Source: Gammaproteobacteria bacterium (lineage in GTDB: Bacteria; Pseudomonadota; Gammaproteobacteria; Burkholderiales; Burkholderiaceae_C). From it: a stretch of 64,000 bases of DNA. The position numbers and the translations under genes were made by a program. Location of the stretch: the NCBI GenBank assembly GCA_018815325.1, contig JAHIYE010000020.1:495373-559372 (forward strand), written 5' to 3'. The notes beneath the pieces were generated by a model. The model ran no database searches and was not told the origin of the DNA. It was given only the letters and a program-made list of their open reading frames with translations. This document shows, one piece after another, positions 1 through 8,738 of the stretch (position 1 is its first letter; each line of letters begins with the position of its first letter).

Positions 1-364
1 CGACACGCTCCCGCTGATCCAGTCCACTGTGGAAAACGTGCTGGCTGCACAGCCCGAGCTGCGCGTGACCCATGGCAAGAAGATTTATGAGCTCCAGCCC
101 GACATCGAATGGGACAAGGGCCGGGCCATGCGCTGGCTGCTTGAAACACTGGGTCTTTCAGATGAGGTGTTCACGGTCTACCTTGGCGACGACATCACGG
201 ATGAGGATGCCTTCCGGGCCCTGAATGTGCGTGGTCACGGCATCGGCATCCTGGTGCGCGACGAGCCACGGGACACTGCGGCGCAGTACGCGCTGGAGGA
301 TACGGACGAAGTGTTGCGCTTTCTCGAACAGCTCGATGTGTTAGCGGCCGAAGCTGGCGCATGA
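1..364 (+). CDS. otsB: Trehalose-6-phosphate phosphatase, C-terminal part
   Basis: This is the 3' end of a gene that begins before the window; the frame is open from base 2 to the TGA at 362-364. The product would hydrolyse trehalose 6-phosphate to trehalose in the cytoplasm. The visible 120 residues are the C-terminal half of a HAD-family phosphatase: 'GKKIYELQP' carries the family lysine region and 'GDDITDEDAF' is the metal-binding HAD motif with its acidic cluster. The stop codon overlaps the ATG of the GH65 remnant (ATGA), so the two were probably co-translated. Only the catalytic core ending is visible, so a fusion to a synthase domain upstream cannot be excluded. Confidence 0.9.
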   Translation, partial: DTLPLIQSTVENVLAAQPELRVTHGKKIYELQPDIEWDKGRAMRWLLETLGLSDEVFTVYLGDDITDEDAFRALNVRGHGIGILVRDEPRDTAAQYALEDTDEVLRFLEQLDVLAAEAGA

Positions 365-459
365 GCCCCTGGTCGCTGGTTTACGAAGGGTTTGAGCCGG
401 CGCAGCTAAAGCTGCGGGAATCGCGTCACAATCCGGGCCATGTACTTCCACGTGTCTGA
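361..459 (+). pseudogene. N-terminal remnant of a GH65-type glycoside hydrolase
   Basis: An ATG overlapping the otsB stop opens a 32-codon frame. Its first ~20 residues, 'MSPWSLVYEGFEPAQLKLRE', resemble the amino terminus of glycoside hydrolase family 65 proteins (kojibiose/trehalose-phosphorylase type), which I recall lying directly after otsB in related bacteria. The similarity stops near base 421-424, where the family would continue 'LCTLGNGYFATRG'; the frame then runs into unrelated sequence and a TGA at 457-459. I read this as the scar of a deletion that removed about 2.3 kb of the gene and joined its first codons to the DUF1345 gene. The family assignment rests on a short match from memory. 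Confidence 0.5.
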
Positions 460-1099
460 AACCACCGGCCACCAGCGTCTGATCACTGCCTGTGTGGTGG
501 GGGGCGTGGTCGCCATGCTGCCCTTGCAGTTGCCGCTGCCCATCCAGGGGTTGCTGGCCTGGTGCCTTGGGGCGCTGACTTATCTGGTGCTGGCCTGGCT
601 GCTGGCGATGAAATTTGATGCAGTGCGAACGCACGATCACGCCCTGGCGCAAGACCAGCCGAGTGCTGTTCTTTTTGCGCTGATGGTGCTGTCAGCCTTT
701 GCCAGTGTGGCAGCCATCGTGCTGATGCGTCAGCACCTGTCGGACCTGTCGGCAACGCAGCGTCTGGCGCATATGGCTCTGTCCATGGTCTCACTCGTGA
801 CGTCGTGGTTCCTGATCCAGACCGTGTTTGCTTTTCGGTATGCCAACAGGTATTACCGGGTGGATGCGCAAGGCAAAACGCATCATGAGGGGCTTGAATT
901 TCCCGGTAAGCAGGCGCCGGACTATTTCGACTTCCTTTATTACTCGCACGTGGTTGGCATGACCTCGCAGGTCTCAGATGTGGTTGTCACCACGCGGCAG
1001 ATGCGTCGCCTGACGCTGGTGCACAGCGTTACCTCGTTTGCATTCAACATGCTGCTGCTGGCCCTGGGCGTCAACTTGATGGCTAGCGCGATCCAGTAG
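440..1099 (+). CDS. DUF1345 family membrane protein
   Basis: A 219-residue inner-membrane protein of unknown function. Hydrophobic segments lie at about residues 14-32, 34-54, 76-96, 110-132 and 192-215, with a soluble stretch rich in Tyr, Asp and His before the last one. The stretch 'YFDFLYYSHVVGMTSQVSD' followed by 'TTRQMRRL' is typical of the DUF1345 family. The ATG at 440 lies inside the GH65 remnant and no strong Shine-Dalgarno sequence precedes it, which fits a promoter or leader altered by the upstream deletion. It is followed by 145 bp without a recognisable gene. Confidence 0.8.
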   Translation: MYFHVSETTGHQRLITACVVGGVVAMLPLQLPLPIQGLLAWCLGALTYLVLAWLLAMKFDAVRTHDHALAQDQPSAVLFALMVLSAFASVAAIVLMRQHLSDLSATQRLAHMALSMVSLVTSWFLIQTVFAFRYANRYYRVDAQGKTHHEGLEFPGKQAPDYFDFLYYSHVVGMTSQVSDVVVTTRQMRRLTLVHSVTSFAFNMLLLALGVNLMASAIQ

Positions 1100-1244
1100 G
1101 CAAACAGGACGAAGTGATGTCAAGGCACCCTGGACGGGCACCATTGTCGGTGTCGGGCCAGGGCAGGCTTGTCTTCGGTAAGCTCATGGTAAACCCGGGC
1201 GAGCGCAGCGGCATTAGCTTTGACAATGGCGCCATAGCGAGGAG

Positions 1245-4154
1245 TTGATTGTTCAGCGTTCGAAAATGCAGATGAGAACTATCCGGTTATGCACACGATG
1301 GGCGCTGACTCAGCTGTCTGGGCTGGTACTGGTCTGGCTGGGACTGTCCGGATGTGGCTATGCGCAAAATCCACCGCCTGTGCCTTCGTCTGCCAGCCAG
1401 GGGGTGCTTGTGTTGCTGTCTACCGGGTATGGTCAGTCGGGTATCGACAATTACCTGAAGGGGCTTTACGACGTCCTGCGCTCGCAGGGCATGAGCTATA
1501 CCCATATCCACATCGAATACCTGGATCTCGCCAAGAATCCTTCGCCCCGCTACCGTCGGCAGTTAGGCCAGGTGCTGGCGCAAAAATACCCCGCATCCAG
1601 GGTCGGCGTCATCGTGACGATGCAGCCGGCCGCGCTGGATTTTCTGCTGAAGGAGGGCGAGGGTATCGCACCGCAGGTGGCGGTGCTCGTGGCGCAGGCC
1701 AAGGCCCCCGCTTCGGCCAAGCTGAGCCGGCGGGAGTTCTATCTGCAAGCGCCCACACTGGATTTTGCCGGCACGCTGCAACGTGCACTGGACCTGTTTC
1801 CCAGGACGCAGCACGTGGTCCTGCTGGCCGGGAACAGCGAGCTTGAGCAGGAGCGTGTGCAGGACGCCAGGCAGCAGTTTGCGCGCTGGCAGGGTCAGCT
1901 CGATTTCGGGTACCTTGACAATCTGGCATTCGGGGACATCGAAGCCCGGCTTGCCAAATCCCCGGCCAATACCGTGATCATTGCCCCCGGTGTCAACCGC
2001 GATGGACAGGGGCAGGTCTTTGTGCCGGTGGATACCATCGTGCGCATTTCCCAAAGTGCCAATGCCCCGGTCTTCCCCGTGTATTCGGTGAGCGTGGGCC
2101 AGGGGCCCATCGGCGGGATGGTGTCCATTCTCGAAGACGAAGGCAAGTCGATGGCCTTGTCCGTGCTGGAGAAGCTGCGCCGCCCGCCCGATGATTCGCG
2201 GCCCTTCGCTGTGCAAACGGCCAAATCCGTGTCGCTGTTCGACTGGCAGCAGATCGAGCGCTGGGGGGGCGACTGGCACAAACTGCCACCCGATACGGTC
2301 TACCTCAACCGGACACCGAGTCTGTGGGGACAGTACAAAGGTTATGTCATCAGCGGCACCGTGGCCATCGTGCTGCTGTCAGCCCTGGTGGTGGCCCTGG
2401 CCGTGCAGAACCGACGGCGCCAGCTGGCCGAGCAATCGCTGCGAACGAGCCAGGCGCAATACCACCTGCTGGCAGACCATATGTCGGATGTACTGTGGAC
2501 CTACAGCTTCGAGACGCGGCAATGGGAGTATGTGAGTCCTTCGGTCCAGCAACTGCTCGGGTACAGCGAGGCGGAGTTCATGAACCTGCCACTTCAAGCA
2601 CTCATGACGCCGGATACCTATGTCGACGTCAGGGCGCAAATGGGCTTGCGTCTGGCTGCCTGCCGGACAAGCCCGGACAAGTCCCACAGCTATACCGACA
2701 TGAGCGAGTTGCTGCAACGTGATGGTTCTCCCGTCTGGGTGGAGTCGGTCACGCATTACATCCGCAACCCGCAAGGCCACATGACACTGCTGGGCGTGAC
2801 ACGTGACATCCGTCAGCGCATGTCGGCTCAGAAGGAAATCCAGCGACTGGCGTTCTACGACACACTGACGCATTTGCCGAATCGCAAGCTGCTGCTGGAC
2901 CGCATGGCGCACGCCCTCAGTGCCAGCGCCCGCAACCTGCACACCGGAGCGCTGCTGTTCATTGACCTGGACCATTTCAAGACGCTCAACGACACGCGAG
3001 GCCATGACACCGGCGATCTGCTGCTGCAGCAGATTGCGCAGCGCCTGATAGATTGTGTACGCGAAGGCGACACCGTGGCCAGGCTGGGCGGTGACGAGTT
3101 CGTGATCATGCTCGAAGATCTGGATGAAAATCAGCGCAAGGCGGCGGCGGAAGCCCGCACGATAGGCGAAAAAATCCTCGACACACTACGGCAAGTTTAT
3201 GTGCTGGTGGGCACCGAGTACCACTGCACGGCCAGCCTGGGCATCACGCTGTTCAATGGCCATGGCGACACGGTGGAGGAACTGCTCAAGCGGGCCGACA
3301 TGGCAATGTATGAGGTCAAGTCAGCGGGCCGCAATGCCCTGCGCTTTTTCGATCCCGAAATGCAGGCCGAGGCCTCACGTCGCGCCGACATGGAGGTGGA
3401 CCTTCGCCGCGCCTTGCAGGAGCAGCAGATGCTCTTGCATTACCAGGGGCAGGTCGATGGGATGGGACGCATTGTCGGGGCTGAGGCCCTGGCGCGCTGG
3501 CGGCATCCCGAGCGTGGCATGGTGTCACCGGCCGAGTTCATTCCGCTGGCAGAAGAAACCGGCCTGATCCAGCCGCTCGGTGACTGGGTATTGGAGACCG
3601 CTTGTGAGCAGCTCGTGGCCTGGGGCCGGCAGCCTGCTACAGCTCATATGAGCCTGGCCGTGAACGTGAGCCCGCGCCAGTTCCGGCATGCAGATTTCGT
3701 CAGCCGGGTGCTGGCGGTGATTGACAAAACCGGTGCCAACCCGGCCCGGCTCAAACTCGAACTGACCGAGAGCCTGATGTTGGACGATCTTGAGGGCACC
3801 ATTGTCAAGATGACGCTGCTCAAGGTGCAGGGCGTGAGCTTTTCGCTCGATGATTTCGGCACCGGGTATTCGTCGCTGGCCTACCTCAAGCGGCTGCCGC
3901 TGGACCAGCTCAAGATCGACCAGTCATTTGTGCGTGATGTGCTGACCGACAGCAACGATGCCGCGATTGCCCGCACCGTCGTGGCACTGGGGCAAAGCCT
4001 GGGCCTGAGCGTCATTGCCGAAGGGGTGGAGACGCAGGGTCAGCAGGATTTTCTGGCTTCGCAGGGTTGCGAGTACTACCAGGGCTATCTGTTCAACCGG
4101 CCCATGGCGCTGGAAGAGTTCAACCGGTTTCTGCAAAGCCGACAGAGCGCCTGA
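1245..4154 (+). CDS. Membrane GGDEF/EAL protein with periplasmic binding-like sensor and PAS domain
   Basis: A 969-residue protein for cyclic-di-GMP turnover. Order: signal sequence ending in 'LGLSGC' (a lipobox-like LSGC at ~34-37); periplasmic region ~50-340 resembling ABC-transporter substrate-binding sensors (PF04392 type); transmembrane helix ~365-386; PAS domain ~402-525; GGDEF motif intact at 615-619; EAL motif E747-A-L. Both catalytic signatures look complete ('NLEL'-like 'KLELTES' and 'DDFGTGYSS' also present), so it may make and break c-di-GMP. The start is uncertain: TTG 1245 directly abuts GAGGAG, while ATG 1266 or 1272 gives a better signal peptide but no ribosome site. The ligand is unknown. 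Confidence 0.85.
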   Translation: MIVQRSKMQMRTIRLCTRWALTQLSGLVLVWLGLSGCGYAQNPPPVPSSASQGVLVLLSTGYGQSGIDNYLKGLYDVLRSQGMSYTHIHIEYLDLAKNPSPRYRRQLGQVLAQKYPASRVGVIVTMQPAALDFLLKEGEGIAPQVAVLVAQAKAPASAKLSRREFYLQAPTLDFAGTLQRALDLFPRTQHVVLLAGNSELEQERVQDARQQFARWQGQLDFGYLDNLAFGDIEARLAKSPANTVIIAPGVNRDGQGQVFVPVDTIVRISQSANAPVFPVYSVSVGQGPIGGMVSILEDEGKSMALSVLEKLRRPPDDSRPFAVQTAKSVSLFDWQQIERWGGDWHKLPPDTVYLNRTPSLWGQYKGYVISGTVAIVLLSALVVALAVQNRRRQLAEQSLRTSQAQYHLLADHMSDVLWTYSFETRQWEYVSPSVQQLLGYSEAEFMNLPLQALMTPDTYVDVRAQMGLRLAACRTSPDKSHSYTDMSELLQRDGSPVWVESVTHYIRNPQGHMTLLGVTRDIRQRMSAQKEIQRLAFYDTLTHLPNRKLLLDRMAHALSASARNLHTGALLFIDLDHFKTLNDTRGHDTGDLLLQQIAQRLIDCVREGDTVARLGGDEFVIMLEDLDENQRKAAAEARTIGEKILDTLRQVYVLVGTEYHCTASLGITLFNGHGDTVEELLKRADMAMYEVKSAGRNALRFFDPEMQAEASRRADMEVDLRRALQEQQMLLHYQGQVDGMGRIVGAEALARWRHPERGMVSPAEFIPLAEETGLIQPLGDWVLETACEQLVAWGRQPATAHMSLAVNVSPRQFRHADFVSRVLAVIDKTGANPARLKLELTESLMLDDLEGTIVKMTLLKVQGVSFSLDDFGTGYSSLAYLKRLPLDQLKIDQSFVRDVLTDSNDAAIARTVVALGQSLGLSVIAEGVETQGQQDFLASQGCEYYQGYLFNRPMALEEFNRFLQSRQSA

Positions 4155-4176
4155 GGCGCGTGGGCGCCAGCGGCTG

Positions 4177-5073
4177 TCAACGCCATAGCCGCACGAGTCC
4201 CGTGGACAGCGCGGTGCCCATGACAATGACAAGGCCGCAGCCCACGGTCCACCAGGTGATGGTTTCCCCCAGCAGCAACACGCCATAAAAAATGGCAAAC
4301 ACCGGCACCACAAAGGTCACGGCCAGCGCGCGGGCCGGGCCTGCGTGCTCAATCAGGCGGAAAAACACGATGTAGGCCACGCCGGAGCACAGCACGCCGA
4401 CGGCCAGCACCGCCAGCCAGGCCTGCAGGCCCGGGGTTTGCGCCGGCCACAACCACCAGGCCGGCAAGGCCAGGCCGAGGCTGGCACCGAGCTGGCTGCC
4501 GGTGGCCGTGACCAGCGGCGGCAGACCCGACAGGTAGCGTTTGGTGTAGCTGGCCGAAATGCCGTAGCACAGGCAGGCAAACAGGCTGGCAATGACGGCC
4601 CAGCCCGTGGACAGGCCTGAGGCGTCAGGGGTGAAGCTGGCCTTGCCTGAGGCCAGCAGCGCCACGCCGCCAAAGCCGATCAGCAGGCCCAGGATGCGCG
4701 AGCCGTGAGGCCGGTCCTTGAGCCAGAGCCAGGCCACCAGTGCGCCAAACAGCGGCACGGTGGCGTTGAGCACGGACGACAACCCGGTCGTGATCGACAG
4801 CAGGGCGTATGCGATGCAGGCAAACGGAATGGCCGAGTTGGTAAGGCCTACCAGAAACGTGGCGCGCCAGTGTTTGCGCAAGGTGGGGCCGTGGCCACGT
4901 ACCAGCAGCAGCGGCAGCAGGAACAGCGAGGCAATCATGACCCGCATGGCTGCGGTGGGCAGGGCGCCAAAGGCCAGGGCACCCACATGCATGAAGAGGA
5001 AGGACGAGCCCCAGATGGCCGCCAGCAGCACAAAGTCCTTGAGCCAGGGTTTTTGCAGGGAGGGCGTGTTCAA
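4177..5073 (-). CDS. EamA-family drug/metabolite transporter
   Basis: About 298 residues with ten hydrophobic segments arranged as two EamA repeats, the pattern of drug/metabolite exporters (RhtA/YdcZ-like). The first repeat begins 'FVLLAAIWGSSFLFMHVG', a common EamA opening. I chose the TTG at 5073 because it overlaps the ogt stop as TTGA (5070-5073), and the homologous region begins right after it; a longer frame would run through ogt. The substrate cannot be read from sequence. Co-translation with ogt is likely from the overlap, but a functional link to DNA repair is not implied. Confidence 0.8.
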   Translation of the reverse strand: MNTPSLQKPWLKDFVLLAAIWGSSFLFMHVGALAFGALPTAAMRVMIASLFLLPLLLVRGHGPTLRKHWRATFLVGLTNSAIPFACIAYALLSITTGLSSVLNATVPLFGALVAWLWLKDRPHGSRILGLLIGFGGVALLASGKASFTPDASGLSTGWAVIASLFACLCYGISASYTKRYLSGLPPLVTATGSQLGASLGLALPAWWLWPAQTPGLQAWLAVLAVGVLCSGVAYIVFFRLIEHAGPARALAVTFVVPVFAIFYGVLLLGETITWWTVGCGLVIVMGTALSTGLVRLWR

Positions 5074-5627
5074 AGCGGGAGTTCCTGTTGCGGTGTTTGC
5101 TGCGCAGCAGGGTGCCGGGCATCGGGTTTGAAGGCCGTGCCTTCCAGTTGCAGCAGGGCTACCTTGCGATCCAGTCCACCGGCATAGCCGGTGAGTGAGC
5201 CATCTGCGCCGAGTACGCGGTGGCAGGGCACGATGATGCCCAAGGGGTTGTGCCCCACGGCGGCACCGACTGCACGCACGGCAGAGGGTCTGCCGATGCG
5301 CTGGCTTAACAACCCATAGCTGGTGCTGCTCCCCCGTGGAATCTGCAGCAGGGCCTGCCACACGCTTTGCTGAAAAGGGGTGCCGCTGCGCAAGTCCAGT
5401 GGCAGGTCGAAGCAGACCTGTTCGCCGGCAAAGTAGCGCTGGAGTGCATGCTCGGCGCGCAGCAGCAGCGGATGCGCGGGCGCGGCAGGCCAGCCCGATG
5501 TGTCGGGCATGTGGCGCTGGCCCTGGACAAACCAGAGGCCGGCCAGTCCCTCGTCAGAGCCCGCCAGCATGATGCGCCCCAGCGGGCTGTCGAATGCGGT
5601 TTGCACGATATGGTCTGGAAATTTCAT
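5070..5627 (-). CDS. ogt: Methylated-DNA--protein-cysteine methyltransferase
   Basis: A 185-residue suicide repair enzyme that moves O6-alkyl groups from guanine to its own cysteine. The active-site block 'IIVPCHRVLG' places the acceptor cysteine at C135; 'GTPFQQSVWQAL' upstream is the conserved helix-turn-helix region that flips the base. Length fits Ogt/Ada-C proteins. It lies 45 bp downstream of the Ada-AlkA fusion on the same strand, so the two form an alkylation-repair unit; the neighbour carries the Ada sensor half but no methyltransferase half, which this gene supplies separately. Confidence 0.93.
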   Translation of the reverse strand: MKFPDHIVQTAFDSPLGRIMLAGSDEGLAGLWFVQGQRHMPDTSGWPAAPAHPLLLRAEHALQRYFAGEQVCFDLPLDLRSGTPFQQSVWQALLQIPRGSSTSYGLLSQRIGRPSAVRAVGAAVGHNPLGIIVPCHRVLGADGSLTGYAGGLDRKVALLQLEGTAFKPDARHPAAQQTPQQELPL

Positions 5628-5667
5628 GTCAAATTACCCTCTTGCCCTTGTCATTATTGCGTGAGTA

Positions 5668-5684
5668 GCTATTTATTTTGTAGC
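5668..5684. repeat. 17-bp GCTAY-N7-RTAGC palindrome, copy 1
   Basis: On the minus strand it reads GCT ACA AAA TAA ATA GC in the alkA frame and supplies the stop codon. It is strongly AT-rich against GC-rich flanks. See the other copies at 9276, 20004, 23867, 26933, 36706 and 62689. Confidence 0.7.
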
Positions 5685-7193
5685 GAAAGAAGTGGCTGTG
5701 GTTTTCCTGGCAAGCACCGGCAGTGTGGCCCAGGCCCGGATCACGGCATAGCTGCGCCAGGGTTTCCAGAGCTCCGAGGCCGCCAGGGCTTCACGGGCCG
5801 GCTGGCGAGCCTGCTGTACGCCGAGCGCTTTGTGCAGCGCCACGTCGCCTGCGGGAAAAGCGTCAGGCCAGCGCAGGGCCCGCATGGCGATGTACTGGGC
5901 GGTCCAGTCACCGATGCCGGGCAGCGCTTTCAGTGCAGCCACCGTGGCGGGCACATCGGCGCCGCCATGCAGTTGCAGGCCTTGCTCAGCCACCGCACGT
6001 GCCAGCGCCACGATGGCCTGCTGGCGCTGGCGCACGATGCCCAGTGCGCCCAGCGTGTCACCGGCGGCCTGCGCCAGTACCTGGGGGGCGGGGAACAGCC
6101 GGCTTAAAGCCGGCCAAGGGGTTGCCAGCGGCTCGCCCAGCGTGTTCACCAGGCGCTGCGCCAGGGTGCGCGCAGCGGCCACCGTGATCTGCTGGCCCAG
6201 CACGGCCCGCACGGCCAGCTCATAACCGTCGAGCGTGCCCGGTACGCGCAGGCCGTTACCCCCGGGAAAGCGCGACTGCAATACGGGGTTGATGGCCTCG
6301 GGGTCGGCATCAAGGTCAAAGGCGGCGCGCACCCGGTGGATCACCTGTGGCAGCACCTCGTGCAGGCTCTCGCTCACCTGCAGCAGCAACTGGTGGCGTG
6401 TCTCGTCGAACTGCACGCGCAGCCAGCCCTTGTGCAGCGTGTTGCCGACGGTCAGGCGCAAGGTGCGGCTGACCACCACTTGCCCCGCCTCCTGGCTCAC
6501 GCATTCGATGCCGTCGAGGAGTCGCTGGTTGAAGAAGGCCAGCATGGCAGGCACGTCATAAGGTGGTCGGTAGCCGAGCCGGATGAGGATGCCTGGCAGC
6601 CTGGTCTGGCCCGCGCCCTTCTGCCGGAGCTGGGTGGGGTTGAGTCCGTAGTGCTGCACAAAGGCCGCATTGAAGCGGCGCACGCTCGCATAACCGCTCA
6701 TCAGGGCAATCTGGGTGGTAGGGAGCCGGGTGTCGGTCAGCAACTGCTTGGCCGTGAGCAGGCGACGGGTTTGCAGGTATTGCAGGGGTGAGACGCCGAA
6801 TTGTGCTTCGAAGATGCGCCGCACATGGCGGTCGCTCACGCCCAGCCGGGCCGCCAGTTTGTCTACCGAGGGTGCGCCATCGCCCCAGGCCTCCGGGTTG
6901 TCCAGCCAGCGTGCGGCCTGCAAGGCCAGAATGCCGGAAGCGTCCTGCAGTGACCAGGCCAGCGCCTGCGGTGCCAGCTCCGGCCTGCAGCGCAGGCAGG
7001 GCCGAAAGCCCTGCAGCTCGGCCTGTGCCGCATGGTCGAAAAAGCGGCAGTTCTCGCGTCTGGGAATTCGAACGCGGCACACAGGCCGGCAGTAGATGCC
7101 GGTGGAAGTGACGCCGATGAAGAAACGCCCGTCAAAGCGCGCATCCCGGGCCTTGAGGGCCAGGTAGCAGGCGTCATCGGAGATCAGCGTCAT
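5673..7193 (-). CDS. alkA: Ada zinc domain / AraC / AlkA glycosylase fusion
   Basis: 506 residues, three parts. Residues 1-80 are the Ada methylphosphotriester-accepting domain with zinc cysteines C35, C39, C66 and C69. Residues ~90-190 are an AraC-type DNA-binding region ('GVSDRHVRRIFEAQFGVSP'). The rest is AlkA: N-terminal fold then HhH-GPD with 'LPGIGDWTAQYIAMRAL' and the likely catalytic Asp in 'PAGDVAL'. It excises 3-methyladenine-type lesions and may activate its own gene when methylated. The last codons and the TAA stop are contributed by a 17-bp GCTA...TAGC palindrome (5668-5684), so the C-terminus 'FATK' looks acquired. Confidence 0.9.
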   Translation of the reverse strand: MTLISDDACYLALKARDARFDGRFFIGVTSTGIYCRPVCRVRIPRRENCRFFDHAAQAELQGFRPCLRCRPELAPQALAWSLQDASGILALQAARWLDNPEAWGDGAPSVDKLAARLGVSDRHVRRIFEAQFGVSPLQYLQTRRLLTAKQLLTDTRLPTTQIALMSGYASVRRFNAAFVQHYGLNPTQLRQKGAGQTRLPGILIRLGYRPPYDVPAMLAFFNQRLLDGIECVSQEAGQVVVSRTLRLTVGNTLHKGWLRVQFDETRHQLLLQVSESLHEVLPQVIHRVRAAFDLDADPEAINPVLQSRFPGGNGLRVPGTLDGYELAVRAVLGQQITVAAARTLAQRLVNTLGEPLATPWPALSRLFPAPQVLAQAAGDTLGALGIVRQRQQAIVALARAVAEQGLQLHGGADVPATVAALKALPGIGDWTAQYIAMRALRWPDAFPAGDVALHKALGVQQARQPAREALAASELWKPWRSYAVIRAWATLPVLARKTTATSFATK

Positions 7194-7309
7194 GGTGTGA
7201 TGATACGCGTGCGCGGCTGCAAGACTGGCCGTTTTCGGACATGTTCCTGCCCCCTCGGCGCCCTACAATCGAAGGCACAAGAATCTTTTTGACCACGAAA
7301 GACAAGCCC

Positions 7310-8692
7310 ATGCAAGTTGCCTCCTCGATCTTCAAGGCTTATGACATCCGCGGCATCGTGCCTGCCACGATCAACGAGGCCATGGCCGAGGGACTGGGGC
7401 GGGCGTTCGGTACCGTGGCCCGCTTCGAAGGCGAAACCTGCGTGGCGGTGGGGCGCGACGGCCGGCTGAGCGGCGCAGCCATCAGCGCAGCGCTGAGGCG
7501 GGGCCTGGTGGCCGCGGGCATCGAGGTGATCGATGTCGGCATGGTCACCACGCCCATGCTGTACTTTGCGGCCAGCACGCTGTGCAACAGCGGCATCCAG
7601 GTCACCGGCAGCCACAATCCGAAGGATTACAACGGCTTCAAGATGGTGCTGGCGGGGCGCGCCATCTACGGTGACGAGATCCAGAGCCTGCGCAGCATGA
7701 TGGAAACCGAGGGCTGGACGCTGCAGGCCGGCGGCACCCAGCGCGAGGTGGACGTGTTCGAGGCCTACCGCGACCGCATCGTGGGCGATGTGAAGCTGGC
7801 CCGCCCCATGAAGCTCGTGGTGGATTCCGGCAACGGTGTGGCGGGGGCTTCGGCGCCCGCGATCCTGCGCGCGCTGGGCTGCGAGGTCACCGAGCTGTTC
7901 AGCGAGGTGGACGGCAATTTCCCCAACCACCATCCTGACCCCAGCAAGCCCGAAAACCTGCGCGACCTGATCCAGGCACTGAAGACCGGGGACGCCGAAC
8001 TGGGCCTGGCCTTCGACGGTGATGGTGACCGCCTGGGCATCATCACCAAGGAGGGCAACAACATCTACCCCGACCGCCAGATGATGCTGTTCGCGCGCGA
8101 TGTGCTGTCGCGCGTGCCGGGCGGCACGATTGTCTATGACGTGAAGTGCTCGCAACGCCTGGCGCCTGCCATTCAGGCCGCTGGCGGCAAGCCGCTGATG
8201 TTCAAGACGGGGCATTCGCTGATCAAGGCAAAGATGAAGGAGATCAACTCCCCTCTCGGTGGCGAAATGAGTGGCCATATCTTCTTCAAGGAGCGCTGGT
8301 TCGGCTTTGACGACGGCACCTACGCGGCGGCGCGCCTGCTGGAAATCCTGAGCCGCTCGCGCCATGCAAGCAAGGTGCTCGACGAGTTGCCCACGAGTTT
8401 CTCCACGCCCGAGCTCAACGTGCTCTGCGAGGAGGGTGAGCCACATCGTCTCGTCAAGCAACTGGTGGCGCAGGCGGCCTTTGATGCCCCGGCAGTCGTC
8501 AACACGATCGACGGCCTGCGCGTGGACTGGCCCGACGGCTTCGGCCTGATCCGGGCCTCCAACACCACGCCCGTGCTGGTGCTGCGCTTCGAGGGGCGGA
8601 CCGATGCCGCCCTGCAGCGTATCGAGGCGGCCATGATGGCCCTGCTGAAAAGCGTCAAGCCTGATGCCGTGATCCAGCAGGCGGCGCATTGA
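7310..8692 (+). CDS. manB: Phosphomannomutase/phosphoglucomutase
   Basis: 460 residues, the usual length of bacterial AlgC/ManB-type alpha-D-phosphohexomutases. The phosphoserine loop 'TGSHNP' places the active serine at S101, and the metal loop 'DGDGDR' begins at residue 236. 'GGEMSGH' is the sugar-binding loop. It interconverts hexose 6- and 1-phosphates and feeds nucleotide-sugar, LPS and exopolysaccharide synthesis. The start ATG 7310 is chosen because homology begins 'SSIFKAYDIRG'; a 'TACAAT' -10-like box stands at 7263-7268. It is followed at 46 bp by waaC, so a shared LPS transcription unit is plausible. Confidence 0.92.
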   Translation: MQVASSIFKAYDIRGIVPATINEAMAEGLGRAFGTVARFEGETCVAVGRDGRLSGAAISAALRRGLVAAGIEVIDVGMVTTPMLYFAASTLCNSGIQVTGSHNPKDYNGFKMVLAGRAIYGDEIQSLRSMMETEGWTLQAGGTQREVDVFEAYRDRIVGDVKLARPMKLVVDSGNGVAGASAPAILRALGCEVTELFSEVDGNFPNHHPDPSKPENLRDLIQALKTGDAELGLAFDGDGDRLGIITKEGNNIYPDRQMMLFARDVLSRVPGGTIVYDVKCSQRLAPAIQAAGGKPLMFKTGHSLIKAKMKEINSPLGGEMSGHIFFKERWFGFDDGTYAAARLLEILSRSRHASKVLDELPTSFSTPELNVLCEEGEPHRLVKQLVAQAAFDAPAVVNTIDGLRVDWPDGFGLIRASNTTPVLVLRFEGRTDAALQRIEAAMMALLKSVKPDAVIQQAAH

Positions 8693-8738
8693 TGCGTCTG
8701 GCCGTTCAGCGCATGACCGCAAGCGCGGTGGAGCCATC

